NCBI GenBank assembly: GCA_027491315.1
Contig: JAIXWL010000004.1
Coordinates: 248,001 to 312,000 of the forward strand
Length of the DNA: 64,000 nucleotides
Reading direction: 5' to 3'
Origin: Cytophagaceae bacterium
GTDB taxonomy: Bacteria > Bacteroidota > Bacteroidia > Cytophagales > Spirosomataceae
The translations under genes and the position numbers were made by a program. Positions 35,845 to 45,102 of the stretch are shown here, in pieces; positions within the stretch are counted from its first letter, which is position 1, and the number at the start of each line of letters is the position of its first letter. Below the pieces are notes generated by a model that saw only the letters and a program-made list of their open reading frames with translations, made no database searches and was not told where the DNA came from.

Positions 35845-36267
35845 ATGAATCAAGATTACGAAAACCACACCCGGTACTATCATTTGCATCATTTTATTGT
35901 AATACCACTAACCTTTTTCTTATTTATATGGACCATTGAATTGACTCTGGAAAATCCAGTCGACAATTGGCTTTATTTAGTGGTAGGCGTTTTATTTATT
36001 TTAATTTCATTCATTACTCGCATTTATGCGAACAAAAACCAAGATCGCATCATTCGCTTAGAAATGCGCTTGCGTTACTTTCAATTAACTAATATGCCTT
36101 TTACAGAAAAGGAAAATTTACTGAGTATCAATCAAATTGTTGCCCTTCGATTTGCCAGCGACAACGAGTTGTTGGGTTTAATTGACAAGTCTATCCTTCA
36201 GGATTTAAAACCTAAAGAAATCAAGAAGTCCATTGTGGAATGGCAAGGTGATTTTTTGAGGGTTTAA
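35845..36267 (+). CDS. DUF6526 family small membrane protein
   Basis: 140 residues. Opening QDYENHTRYYHLHHFIVIPLTFFLFIWTIEL is the DUF6526 signature, and two transmembrane helices (about 17-36 and 46-67) follow one another. The C-terminal half is soluble and helical (RLEMRLRYFQLTNMPF, QIVALRFASDNELLGLIDKSI). The family is widespread in Bacteroidota with no known function. A bidirectional terminator follows. Confidence 0.85.
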   Translation: MNQDYENHTRYYHLHHFIVIPLTFFLFIWTIELTLENPVDNWLYLVVGVLFILISFITRIYANKNQDRIIRLEMRLRYFQLTNMPFTEKENLLSINQIVALRFASDNELLGLIDKSILQDLKPKEIKKSIVEWQGDFLRV

Positions 36268-36294
36268 TTTACCCTATTGAAATTTCTTAAGAAC

Positions 36295-36324
36295 AAAAAA
36301 GGCCAATGTCACATTGGCCTTTTT
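36295..36324. terminator. Bidirectional rho-independent terminator
   Basis: AAAAAAGGCCAATGT and ACATTGGCCTTTTT form a long stem at 36295-36324 between the convergent DUF6526 and propeller/cytochrome genes. Confidence 0.88.
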
Positions 36325-36327
36325 GAT

Positions 36328-38979
36328 TTATTTTTTCTGTTCCGACAGGAAGGTAATCAGGGAAGCAAACTCCTCATAGGATAGTTCATTGGTTAATCCA
36401 TCGGGCATCATGGATGTTTCCATTTCTTTTCTAGAGCGTATATCAGCAGTGCGAATGCTAGTGATTTGTCCGCTTATATCTCTCATCACAATTCGCTCTG
36501 GAGATTCAGCTGTCACAAATCCCATGTGCTCTTTTTTATCCTTGGTTGTGATTAATACGGTAACAAAACCTTGGGAAATGGATGCATTTGGTTTTAAAAT
36601 GGATTCGGCAATTTGCTCCCGACTCATGATTGCTCCAATTTGACCCATGAATGGCCCCTTTAAGGTTTCACCACTTTTCAAACTATGACAAACTACGCAA
36701 CCTTGTTTAGTAAATAGGGCTCTTCCTGTTGCGGGATTTCCTTTGATTTGAGCCATAGCTAACATGACGTCTTCTATGGATGCATTTCCGATTTGTCCTT
36801 TTTTATTACGGATTGAGGCCAAGTCGATTTTCGGTTCATCTTTGGCAAGGATATTGGTATTACTACCTAATTCAGCAATTTCCATTTGATTCTTTTCATT
36901 TAAATCAACGAAATACGCTTTTTCAGACTCTTTTGCTTGTTGGAATTCATTCAATAAAAAACTCTTGATAATAGGGCTAGACTCCCAGTCGACCGTCTTA
37001 TAATATGGACCATGTCCATTAGGCTTAGTGCTCCACCAATACTCTCCCTCATAGTCTGCTTCTTTTTTGTACAAGCGGGCTATATTAGCTAATAACTGTT
37101 TTTTTAAGCTAGGGTCAGTCGATTTTTTGTAGGCGGCGATTAAACCATTCACCGCTTTTGGTTGGTGTAAATAACGTAATGCCCAAAAGGCGATGGTCGA
37201 ATTCGGACCAGCGATGGCCTTCACACAAGCATCCACCGCATTTAGCTTCACTAGGGCTTGAACGGCAACGTGGGCAGGAATGATAGCTGAATTGGGTGTA
37301 GCATGAGGGCCCTCTTGATCTTTGGGAGGAGCTACAAAAGAATTGGGTACTTTAACTTGTAAAAGAGCTGGAATAGCTTCCGCTTTGCCTAAACGACCCA
37401 GTGCGATGGCGGCACTCACACGAACTCTAGGTGAGGTATCCTTTAAAGCAGCGATGATTGCTTGGGTAGGTACTAACTTATTTTTGGTTTTGCGGTCTGC
37501 CATAGCTCTAATAGCCAATTCTTTGACATCCTTGTCAGTCAATAATTTAACTAATTGCAATATACCCTGTTCATTAGTTGCTTGAGCATAGGTGAATATA
37601 CCGGCTGAACGTGCATAAAGTGGGGCCTTTTTATCTGTGGCCAATTTCCATGCTAGGGAAGAAGTTACTTTTAAATCCCTGTTTAAAAGTTCTTGTTGAG
37701 CGTTTAATCGAGCTACCGCACTATTCGACTGTAATAATTGGGCTAATTCATTCGTCGATAATTGACTAAGCTGTGGGAATGCTTTGTAGGTCCAGCCTTT
37801 AGGGACAGCACGCACGACGAAACCTTTATTGGGATTTCCTGAATATCCGGCACCATCCCAAGCCGCTAAATACAGTCGGCCTGAACCATCGACATCTAAA
37901 TCCGTGATTTGCTTTAACTTTATAAAAGTCTCATCTTTCTGCGTATAGCTAGCACCGTCCGGACTTACTCGATGAATGTATAACATACTGTTTCCCCAAT
38001 CTGCCATCATAGGTACTTGGTTGTATTTAGCTGGCCAAGTAGGTTCATCCATGAACAGGGAACCCGTTCCTGAACCACCCCCAACATCCACCAAAGCAGG
38101 GAGGATTTCTTCTGTAAAATGTTTAAATAACAAAGGATAACCATATTCTCCAGATTGAATGTGGTGGCTGAAACGGATATTCCATCCAGCGCCATCATTG
38201 GTATTGTCACGGGTGAAAATATTCATGTAGGGGTCAATTGCCACATCATAGATATTTCTTGTTCCATGCGTATATACTTCCATTTCAGTGCCATCAGGTC
38301 TTACTCGGACAATTCCTCCGCCAAGCATGGTGATTTTCTTTCCACTGCGATCTGTAGCATTATGAAATCCAAAATCGCCCGCTGCAATGTATATCCAGCC
38401 ATCTATACCCATCCTGATGCCATTGGTAGCATGGTCAGTTCCTCTACTCTGTAAAAATTTAGGTGAACTGATGTGTTGAATTAAGGGACTTGAAGGTCCA
38501 TCGGCCACGCCGTCTTTGTTTTTATCTTCAAAAACCACTAAATCCATACCAGTTGCTTTCTTGGTTTCTGGCGAGAAAACAGTGTGAAGGACATATAGTT
38601 TATCCCCCAATGAAATGATTCCTCGAGGGTTATCAACCATGGCAAATTTACTTTGCTGGTCTACTCGGCCATCATTATTGGAATCAATTAATTTTAAGAT
38701 ATAACCTTTACCGGGTGTTTTACCCAAAGAGCCGATTTGGTCAATTCCTACAAAAACCTCTCCCGTGGCGGCTACAGCAATACAAGCTGGACTTGGAGTA
38801 AGATCTGCCGAAGCAAAATTACTTACCTGAATATCCTGAGTAGGCCAAGCTGAGGCATTGGATAGGGTATCTGCTACAAAGTGAGTATTGGTTTTTTTAT
38901 TTGAAACTGAAGTTGGAAGGAATTGGAAACCCCAGAAAATCAGAAATGAATAAATTAAACTCAGTGACAATTTTAACAT
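36328..38979 (-). CDS. Propeller-HEAT-cytochrome c protein (PVC-type membrane-bound dehydrogenase family)
   Basis: 883 residues from ATG 38979; the longer frame to 39018 adds 13 residues before the signal peptide (MLKLSLSLIYSFLIFWGF). Domain order: NHL/sorbosone-dehydrogenase-type propeller (~residues 45-390, with GYILKLIDSNNDGRVDQ, GIRMGIDGWIYIAAGDFGFHN, DLDVDGSGRLYLAAWDG), HEAT-like alpha repeats (~400-640, LKDTSPRVRVSAAIALGRLG), and a C-terminal heme domain with CVVCH near residue 761 plus a HEAVHG-like LITFLSEQ tail. This architecture is known from Planctomycetes/Verrucomicrobia and Bacteroidota and is assumed to be a periplasmic dehydrogenase passing electrons to its own heme. Confidence 0.9.
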   Translation of the reverse strand: MLKLSLSLIYSFLIFWGFQFLPTSVSNKKTNTHFVADTLSNASAWPTQDIQVSNFASADLTPSPACIAVAATGEVFVGIDQIGSLGKTPGKGYILKLIDSNNDGRVDQQSKFAMVDNPRGIISLGDKLYVLHTVFSPETKKATGMDLVVFEDKNKDGVADGPSSPLIQHISSPKFLQSRGTDHATNGIRMGIDGWIYIAAGDFGFHNATDRSGKKITMLGGGIVRVRPDGTEMEVYTHGTRNIYDVAIDPYMNIFTRDNTNDGAGWNIRFSHHIQSGEYGYPLLFKHFTEEILPALVDVGGGSGTGSLFMDEPTWPAKYNQVPMMADWGNSMLYIHRVSPDGASYTQKDETFIKLKQITDLDVDGSGRLYLAAWDGAGYSGNPNKGFVVRAVPKGWTYKAFPQLSQLSTNELAQLLQSNSAVARLNAQQELLNRDLKVTSSLAWKLATDKKAPLYARSAGIFTYAQATNEQGILQLVKLLTDKDVKELAIRAMADRKTKNKLVPTQAIIAALKDTSPRVRVSAAIALGRLGKAEAIPALLQVKVPNSFVAPPKDQEGPHATPNSAIIPAHVAVQALVKLNAVDACVKAIAGPNSTIAFWALRYLHQPKAVNGLIAAYKKSTDPSLKKQLLANIARLYKKEADYEGEYWWSTKPNGHGPYYKTVDWESSPIIKSFLLNEFQQAKESEKAYFVDLNEKNQMEIAELGSNTNILAKDEPKIDLASIRNKKGQIGNASIEDVMLAMAQIKGNPATGRALFTKQGCVVCHSLKSGETLKGPFMGQIGAIMSREQIAESILKPNASISQGFVTVLITTKDKKEHMGFVTAESPERIVMRDISGQITSIRTADIRSRKEMETSMMPDGLTNELSYEEFASLITFLSEQKK

Positions 38980-39015
38980 ATTGGATAAGTTGAGTGTTTT
39001 TTGGACAATGGAAGG

Positions 39016-39023
39016 CAAAAATA
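39016..39023 (-). promoter_or_regulatory. Putative -7 promoter element (TATTTTTG)
   Basis: Minus-strand TATTTTTG, 36 bp upstream of the preferred start at 38979. The nearest TTTG upstream is too close (10 bp) to be a proper -33 element. Confidence 0.4.
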
Positions 39024-39510
39024 AGATTTTTCCTCAAAAAACATTCAGGTGCTTACCGGGTATATAAAGTATTTATTTTACGGAGGGATTTGATTTTTTG
39101 GCTAATTCAAAAGGTAAAAATGAAATAGACTCTCTTCTCATTTCCATTTTTACTAAGCTATTTTGTGTAAGAAATAAGTATATTTTATTGATTTTTTGAT
39201 GCAAATAAAATAGCTAATCAGCAGGATAAAAATGAATATTTTACACTTATTTGGCCAATAAAAGGATTTTTGACCTATTTTTAATTTGTCCAAGAAGACA
39301 AAAATTTCTGAAAAAAATTAGGCTAATTTAAAAATCAAATTACCTTTGCATTTACCATTCTATAATAAAGTTTGAGCTGTTCTATAATAAGTATTCCTCC
39401 GGTTATTTCACCTGCGAAGCTTCAGAGTATTTTGCTGTTGTCCCTACCGACATTGGAGCGTATTTTTTTCCAGCCATGCTAATGTCAAACCGAAATAATT
39501 GAATTAGAAA
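39019..39510. other. Divergent control region of the propeller-cytochrome and AraC genes
   Basis: About 490 bp, AT-rich, no gene. It contains a promoter-like box for each direction (39016-39023 minus, 39341-39348 plus) and an 11-bp direct repeat, TTCTATAATAA, at 39358-39368 and 39380-39390 (22 bp start to start, about two helical turns), just downstream of the plus-strand box. Confidence 0.55.
39341..39348 (+). promoter_or_regulatory. Putative -7 promoter element of the AraC-type gene (TACCTTTG)
   Basis: Exact TAnnTTTG match 162 bp before the start codon; the direct repeat TTCTATAATAA lies immediately downstream, where a bound protein could block transcription. Confidence 0.4.
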
Positions 39511-40695
39511 ATGTTAATTTACATAGTCGCTTTCAAACTCATTATTTCACTGGTATTGGCGGTGTTTAACTTTCGAGTAAACAAAAACACCATTTATCTA
39601 ACAGGATTTTTAGTAACCATTGCCTTATCCGGTCTTTTGCATTACTTTGCTTTTATGGGGGACAATGAGTCCTTGATGGCGGTATTTAATTACCATATTA
39701 CCCCAACCTATTATCTGTTTGGACCATTTTTGTTCTTTTATGTTCGAGGAACCCTGACAGACCGAAACAAGCTTTCTCAAAAAGACTATTTACATTTCAT
39801 ACCGGCTGTATTTTCCTTTTTATCGATTTTGCCATTCTATTTTAAAGATTGGGACTATAAACTTATTGTTGCTCGAAAGATAATTGATAATCCGGAGGTG
39901 CTTAAAGTTTGGAATGAAGGGGTGCTCTATCCTAGTTATTTTAATGTATTAGGTCGGCCTTTCTTTTTCATGATTTATTTGATTGCGACCCTTGCCTTAT
40001 TTCTCAGGTATAATCGCACTTTAGGTAAATATGGCCCGGTATCTGCTCAAAAGACTTTAATAAAGCGGTGGTTGATTTGGTTGATTTCTTTATCTACCCT
40101 AGCCTGTGCAAGCTATCTGATAGGGGCTCTCATGTTTATCTTCTCAGATGTGGTCAACAAAGAAATGGTCAATTCATCCCCTCTGGGTTATTTGACAGGC
40201 GTATTTTTCTTAACCATTCCTTTATTGATTTTAGCATTTCCTCCCATCCTTTATGGAATTCCTATCCACAAAAAGGGTAGAAGAAGAAGTTTTGAACATA
40301 AAGTCAATGCAAGTGATGTCTATTCTTTTGTGGGTAAAACAGATGATTCATTTCAACAGGATGCCATTTATATTTTAGATCAAATTCATCAAGAAAAATG
40401 GTATTTAGATCCTGATTTTAATGTTGATTTCTTAGCCTTGAAATTGGATATTCCCAAACACCATATTTATTATTGTTTCAATTATATCATCAAATCAAAG
40501 TTTACCAAATTAAGAGCGCAGTTGCGTATTGCGCATGCAAAGGCTCTTTTGGAGGAAAACAAGTCGGTTAATCTTAGCCAAGAGGAAATGGAAGCTATTG
40601 CTATGGCTTCAGGCTTTGGAACCTTATATCGTTTTATTAGTGCTTTTCAAGAGGAGGAAGGTACTACACCAATGGAATACATTCGGAAATTATAA
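39511..40695 (+). CDS. Membrane-anchored AraC family transcriptional regulator
   Basis: 394 residues. The first ~260 form about seven transmembrane helices (IVAFKLIISLVLAVFNF, TYYLFGPFLFFYVRG, FFFMIYLIATLALFLRY and others). The last ~105 form the AraC/XylS DNA-binding domain: WYLDPDFNVDFLALKLDIPKHHIYY (first helix-turn-helix), AIAMASGFGTLYRFISAFQEEEGTTPMEYIRKL (second). Membrane AraC proteins of this type are frequent in Bacteroidota and presumably sense external or membrane signals. It lies 173 bp before the sugar cluster at 40869-44010 on the same strand and is a natural candidate regulator of it. Confidence 0.92.
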   Translation: MLIYIVAFKLIISLVLAVFNFRVNKNTIYLTGFLVTIALSGLLHYFAFMGDNESLMAVFNYHITPTYYLFGPFLFFYVRGTLTDRNKLSQKDYLHFIPAVFSFLSILPFYFKDWDYKLIVARKIIDNPEVLKVWNEGVLYPSYFNVLGRPFFFMIYLIATLALFLRYNRTLGKYGPVSAQKTLIKRWLIWLISLSTLACASYLIGALMFIFSDVVNKEMVNSSPLGYLTGVFFLTIPLLILAFPPILYGIPIHKKGRRRSFEHKVNASDVYSFVGKTDDSFQQDAIYILDQIHQEKWYLDPDFNVDFLALKLDIPKHHIYYCFNYIIKSKFTKLRAQLRIAHAKALLEENKSVNLSQEEMEAIAMASGFGTLYRFISAFQEEEGTTPMEYIRKL

Positions 40696-40868
40696 ATCAT
40701 TCCTGGTTTAAGATGGCGACGTATTTTTGAATCCTAGCTGGCGCCTCCTTAATTCTATTTCAATATTTATACCCTATTTTGAATAATTTTCTTTGGGAAA
40801 GGATAGAAATTACTAATTTTTCATGTAGCTTAATTTCATAATTGACCAAACAATAATTTCATTGAAAT

Positions 40869-41813
40869 ATGCGCTACCGTCGTCTAGGCAAAACGAATTT
40901 GCAAGTATCCATTCTCGGTTTTGGAGCCTCTCCCTTGGGAAATGTTTTTGAGGAATGTGATGAAAAAGAAGGTATTGCTGCGGTTCATTATGCCCTAGAT
41001 CATGGGGTTAATTTTGTGGATGTGGCTCCTTTTTACGGGATTACTCTTGCAGAAACACGCTTAGGAAAAGCTTTAAAAGGAAAAAGACAGGATGTGTATT
41101 TGGCCACCAAAGCGGGGCGTTATGATTTGCATGAATTTGATTTTTCTTATCAAAAAATACTCAGCAGCATTGATGATTCATTACGAAGGCTACAAACTGA
41201 TTATGTAGATTTATACCAATTGCATGATATAGAGTTTGGTTCTAAAGAACAAGTACTTAATGAGGCAATACCAGCCATAGAGGCGGTAAAAAAATCTGGT
41301 AAAGCTAGGTTTGTGGGAATTACAGGATTGCCTGTCAATTATTTAGCGGCAATAGCCCGTGAAGTAGAAATAGATACCGTTCTTTCCTGGGCCCATTATA
41401 ATTTATTGCAAGATGAAATAAATGCAGAATTAGTCCCACTATCTAAAGAGTTAGATTTTGGTTTAATGAATGCAGCTCCGTTGATGCAAAGAATTCTCTC
41501 GGATGCCGCTTTGCCTGTTTGGCATAATGCGCCTGAAGAAGTAAAATCTCTTCAACCTCATCTATTAGCTATTTGTCAAAAGTATCAGGTTCGCCTAAGT
41601 GATGTTGCTTTGAGGTTTGCCATGGATCACCCTGATATTGCGACCACCATTGTGGGCATGTGTGACATGAAAACCATCCGTGAAAATGTGTCAGCTGTGG
41701 ATTTTATCATTCCTGATGGTTTATTATTTGAATTAGAACAAGTTATTGCTCCTGTAAAAAACCGGATGTGGTTTGAAGGGAGACCAGAAAATAATATCGC
41801 TAGAAAGCACTAA
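40869..41813 (+). CDS. Aldo/keto reductase, L-galactose/L-fucose dehydrogenase-like
   Basis: 314 residues. TIM-barrel AKR with MRYRRLGKTNLQVSILGFGASPLGNVF, catalytic Asp/Tyr in NFVDVAPFYG, Lys in LATKAGRY, His in YQLHDIEF. The arrangement NFVDVAPFYGxTLAETRLGKAL is characteristic of the L-galactose dehydrogenase / bacterial L-fucose dehydrogenase branch, which oxidises C1 of L-sugars to lactones with NAD(P). First gene of a four-gene operon (gaps of 12, 3 and 10 bp) with a zinc dehydrogenase, an isomerase and a mutarotase, which supports a role in catabolism of an L-sugar such as L-fucose or L-galactose. Confidence 0.9.
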   Translation: MRYRRLGKTNLQVSILGFGASPLGNVFEECDEKEGIAAVHYALDHGVNFVDVAPFYGITLAETRLGKALKGKRQDVYLATKAGRYDLHEFDFSYQKILSSIDDSLRRLQTDYVDLYQLHDIEFGSKEQVLNEAIPAIEAVKKSGKARFVGITGLPVNYLAAIAREVEIDTVLSWAHYNLLQDEINAELVPLSKELDFGLMNAAPLMQRILSDAALPVWHNAPEEVKSLQPHLLAICQKYQVRLSDVALRFAMDHPDIATTIVGMCDMKTIRENVSAVDFIIPDGLLFELEQVIAPVKNRMWFEGRPENNIARKH

Positions 41814-41825
41814 ACCTAGAATTCA

Positions 41826-42845
41826 ATGAAAGCATTGTTTTTGACCGAAATAGGTAAAACAGAAGTAAGAGAAATAGAAAAACCCGTACCCAAAGCAGGA
41901 GAAGTATTACTTCGAATTGGTATGGTGGGTTTTTGTGGGGGAGATTTGAATGGCTTTAAAGGGCTTTTTGAATTACAAGAATATCCCAATGTCCTGGGTC
42001 ATGAAGTGGGTGCCACCATTGAAGAGATTGGACCCGAGGTTCCAGCAACATGGCAGGTAGGTCAGCGGGTAACCATATACCCATATTTAAACTGCGGCAC
42101 CTGTGTTTCATGTCGAAAAGGCCGCAGAAATGCCTGTCAAGATAACAAAACGATGGGGGTTCGGAGGCCAGGAGCTATGACACGCTACATTACCATTTCA
42201 TGGCAGGATTTATATACATCTTCAACTTTGTCCCTGCAAGAGTTGGCTTTGGTAGAGCCTTTGACCGTAGGTTTCCATGCGGCGGCAAGGGGGCAAGTGA
42301 CCGGAACTGATACCGTAGCTGTTATGGGTTGTGGTATTGTGGGTATGGGCGCTATTGCATCAGCTGTTCATCGAGGAGCGAAGGTGATAGCGATTGATTT
42401 GGATGATTCAAAATTAGAAATTGCTAAAAAAATAGGTGTTCAATACACCATCAACCCTGCTAAGGATGATTTGCACGAGGCTTTAGTCAAGGTGACACAA
42501 GGCGATGGTCCGGATGTAATCATTGAAGCGGTGGGTAGCCATATTACTTACCGGGCTGCCGTAGAAGAGGTAGCTTATACCGGTAGGGTCGTGTGTATTG
42601 GATATGCCAAAAAGCCTGTAGAATTTAATACTGGGGTATTTGTGAGAAAAGAAATTGAAATTGTAGGATCTCGCAATTGTACGAATGAATTCCCTGAGGT
42701 GATCGCATATTTAGAATCTGGAAAATTCCCAATAGATGCGGTTATCAGTCAGGTGGTTCCAATAGAAGAAGCAGGAAAGGCTTTAGCCGACTGGGCAAAA
42801 GATGCGCAGGGCATAGTAAAAATTATGGTGAATTTTGGAGAATAA
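41826..42845 (+). CDS. Zinc-dependent alcohol dehydrogenase (L-galactonate 5-dehydrogenase-like)
   Basis: 339 residues. Medium-chain dehydrogenase: catalytic zinc ligands in GFCGGDLN (Cys) and LGHEVGATIEE (His, Glu), structural zinc Cys4 set in YLNCGTCVSCRKGRRNACQ, and Rossmann motif VMGCGIVGMGAIASA with the NAD-specific acid in VIAIDLDD. The closest recognisable relatives are sugar-acid and polyol dehydrogenases such as L-galactonate-5-dehydrogenase and sorbitol dehydrogenase. It probably acts on the product of the neighbouring aldo/keto reductase, but substrate is inferred from context. Confidence 0.9.
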   Translation: MKALFLTEIGKTEVREIEKPVPKAGEVLLRIGMVGFCGGDLNGFKGLFELQEYPNVLGHEVGATIEEIGPEVPATWQVGQRVTIYPYLNCGTCVSCRKGRRNACQDNKTMGVRRPGAMTRYITISWQDLYTSSTLSLQELALVEPLTVGFHAAARGQVTGTDTVAVMGCGIVGMGAIASAVHRGAKVIAIDLDDSKLEIAKKIGVQYTINPAKDDLHEALVKVTQGDGPDVIIEAVGSHITYRAAVEEVAYTGRVVCIGYAKKPVEFNTGVFVRKEIEIVGSRNCTNEFPEVIAYLESGKFPIDAVISQVVPIEEAGKALADWAKDAQGIVKIMVNFGE

Positions 42846-42851
42846 TATATG

Positions 42852-43664
42852 ATGCAGTCTTGTGCCACCATAGCATTAGTACCTCAAATAAAGGCAGGGC
42901 CTTGGATATTTTGGGAAGATTTAGACGCCAGTATGGCCCAGGCTGCCAGCTTGGGTTTTAATGCCATCGAACTTTTTACGGCAGATGCCCAAAGTATTGA
43001 TCAAGGCCGACTTCAAGAATTATTAAGTAGCTATCAATTAAAATTAGCGGCTGTAGGTAGTGGAGCTGGAAAAGTCATACATGGTTTAACACTCAGTGAC
43101 CCTAATCCCGCCATCCGTCAGCAAGCAATTTCTTTTGTTGAATCCATGATGGATTTTGGATCTAAATTCGGTGCCGTATGCATCATTGGTTCTATGCAGG
43201 GAAATGCATTGCCAGATCGTAGGGAGGAATCGTTAGCTTATTTGCAAGAGGCCTTGGAATATTTGGGGACGCATGCAGGACAACTAGGAGTTCCTTTGAT
43301 TTATGAACCTCTGAATCGATATGAGACTAATCTTTTTAACACCTTGGGTGCAGGTAGGGCATTTTTAGAGGGATTATCTACCCGACATATCCTTTTGCTG
43401 GCAGATTTATTCCATATGAACATTGAGGAAGTAGATATAGCCCAAAGTATCTTGGATAATGGGCCTTGGATAGGTCATGTACATTTAGCCGATTCTAATC
43501 GTAGACCTATGGGAATGGGACATACCTCGATGCAAGAAATTGCAGAAGCCTTGAAGCAAATTAATTACCAGGGTGCCATTTCAGCGGAGGCTTTCCCTTG
43601 GCCAAATCCTTTAGAGGCTGGGAAACAAACCATGAAAACCTATCGTCAATATTTTAAAAATTAA
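42852..43664 (+). CDS. Sugar phosphate isomerase/epimerase family TIM barrel
   Basis: 270 residues from ATG 42852 (ATG 42849 is equally possible). Xylose-isomerase-like barrel with metal-binding residues in IYEPLNRYE (Glu), LLADLFHM (Asp), IGHVHLADSNRRPMGMGH (His) and ISAEAFPW (Glu), the pattern of D-tagatose/L-ribulose 3-epimerases and related enzymes. It lies 3-6 bp after the zinc dehydrogenase and 10 bp before the mutarotase. Likely interconverts ketose or keto-acid intermediates of the same pathway. Confidence 0.88.
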   Translation: MQSCATIALVPQIKAGPWIFWEDLDASMAQAASLGFNAIELFTADAQSIDQGRLQELLSSYQLKLAAVGSGAGKVIHGLTLSDPNPAIRQQAISFVESMMDFGSKFGAVCIIGSMQGNALPDRREESLAYLQEALEYLGTHAGQLGVPLIYEPLNRYETNLFNTLGAGRAFLEGLSTRHILLLADLFHMNIEEVDIAQSILDNGPWIGHVHLADSNRRPMGMGHTSMQEIAEALKQINYQGAISAEAFPWPNPLEAGKQTMKTYRQYFKN

Positions 43665-43674
43665 ACTTTTACCT

Positions 43675-44010
43675 ATGCAGCGATTTTGTTTAGCCTTAGA
43701 CCTTGTGGATGATCCCATGCTAATTCAAGAATATGAACAATACCATGCCCCTGGAAGTGCTTGGCCAGAAGTAACGCAGCATGATATAGATGCCGGCATT
43801 ACGAACATTGAGATATTTCGCACTGGGAATCGAATGTTTATGATATTGGAAACAGACGATGCTTTCACCTTTGAGAAAAAAGCAATCTTTGATGCGACAA
43901 ATCCAAAAATAGCCGCTTGGGAAGAATTAATGTGGAAGTTTCAAAAGCCACTCCCTTGGGCTAAGCCCGGTCAGAAGTGGGTCTTGATGGATCGTATATT
44001 TAAGTCATAA
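43675..44010 (+). CDS. L-rhamnose/L-fucose mutarotase (RhaM-type)
   Basis: 111 residues, full length for the family. RFCLALDLVDDPMLIQEYEQYH, then ITNIEIFRTGNRMFMILETDD and MWKFQKPLPWAKPGQKWVLMDRIFK match the COG3254 mutarotase family, with catalytic His in the YHA segment. It interconverts alpha and beta anomers of 6-deoxy-L-sugars. Its presence strengthens the idea that the operon handles L-fucose or L-rhamnose-like sugars. Terminator at 44011-44041. Confidence 0.9.
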   Translation: MQRFCLALDLVDDPMLIQEYEQYHAPGSAWPEVTQHDIDAGITNIEIFRTGNRMFMILETDDAFTFEKKAIFDATNPKIAAWEELMWKFQKPLPWAKPGQKWVLMDRIFKS

Positions 44011-44042
44011 AAATAGGCCAGCAGGTAATGCTGGCCTATTTT
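44011..44042. terminator. Bidirectional rho-independent terminator
   Basis: AAATAGGCCAGCA (44011-44023) pairs with TGCTGGCCTATTT (44029-44041), 13 bp, loop GGTAA, T run. It ends the sugar operon and lies at the stop of the convergent DUF3500 gene. Confidence 0.9.
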
Positions 44043-44043
44043 T

Positions 44044-45075
44044 TTAATGTTGGTGATGCTCTGCGGTTCTGTAATGTTCTTTGAGTAAATCAGTTCCAAA
44101 ATCCCCTCTGAAATCTCTCCAAACGGTATGGATGTGGTTGGCATTATCTTGGGTATTGTCAAATTCTACTAAAAATGACTTTCCTTGAATTCGGTAATAA
44201 TGTGCTTTTTTACGTTCTGTATTACCTGCCCAGGCAAATTTGACGGCATTGAAATCTTCATTGGCAATATGCTTTAAGCGCATCTCCGCTATTTTCGGAG
44301 GCATTGCCGACAAATAATGCATGATTAATTGGTTCAAGCTAGCTTTTTGTTGGACGCTCATTTCTTTCACAGAAATACCTTCATCGGGTAGTGGTCCTAC
44401 ATGTACCGAATTGGTAGTCACCACTTCATTGAAAGTGCTTAAACTAAAAATGGCTTTGGCTTTTTGTTTATCCGACATGGAATTAATTAATTCCAAGGCC
44501 ATGTCTTCTTCTTCCTTCATTAATCGAGTTCCTTTTCTTTCGCCGGATTCGGCTTCAGCAGGGTATACCCCAAAGAAGAAAGGAGCATAGGATAATTTAT
44601 CATCCACGATGGTAAAGTTGAGTGCTATGTGATGTCCTCCAAATTTCCATCCCCAAACATTATCTTTACTGGGGTCACCGTAAAAAGCTACGAATTGATT
44701 TTCAGGAATTCTACTCGGGTTTTTGGGTTGAATTTCTTTCAAATAATATTCAAAATCCATGATGTCGCGTGTTTTCTTAAAGCCTTTTTCACTTAAATAA
44801 ACTTGCATGAAATCATAGAGCAATTGTTTCTGGTTGGCATCCATATCCTTCACCACGGTTCCATGTCGAGCTACCATGGTAGGAGGCAGAAAGTGCCAGT
44901 TGAAACGGGTCACGGCATCAAAGGGATACAATGCCCTACTTTTTTGTGCGTCGCTCAGGGATTGGATAAAAGCCATGGCTTTCTGTACTCCCGGACTGTT
45001 GGATTGGGCTATACTCCAAAATGGAGCTATGCCCAAGAACAAACAGCCTAGTAAAAAAATGCATTTTCTTTTCAT
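44044..45075 (-). CDS. DUF3500 domain exported protein
   Basis: 343 residues from ATG 45075 (an upstream TTG would add 8 residues before the signal MKRKCIFLLGCLFLGIAPFWSIAQ). The body is a DUF3500 domain: RFNWHFLPPTMVARHGTVVKDM, FVAFYGDPSKDNVWGWKFGGHHIALNFTIVDDKLSYAPFFFGVYPAE and HYYRIQGKSFLVEFDNTQDNANHIHTVWRDFRGDFGTDLL, which has several His/Asp/Glu that could bind metal. Function unknown; often near esterase or hydrolase genes. It follows the Gfo/Idh/MocA gene by 27 bp. Confidence 0.9.
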   Translation of the reverse strand: MKRKCIFLLGCLFLGIAPFWSIAQSNSPGVQKAMAFIQSLSDAQKSRALYPFDAVTRFNWHFLPPTMVARHGTVVKDMDANQKQLLYDFMQVYLSEKGFKKTRDIMDFEYYLKEIQPKNPSRIPENQFVAFYGDPSKDNVWGWKFGGHHIALNFTIVDDKLSYAPFFFGVYPAEAESGERKGTRLMKEEEDMALELINSMSDKQKAKAIFSLSTFNEVVTTNSVHVGPLPDEGISVKEMSVQQKASLNQLIMHYLSAMPPKIAEMRLKHIANEDFNAVKFAWAGNTERKKAHYYRIQGKSFLVEFDNTQDNANHIHTVWRDFRGDFGTDLLKEHYRTAEHHQH

Positions 45076-45102
45076 GTAAATGGTTGATTGAGGTTTCAAT
45101 AT

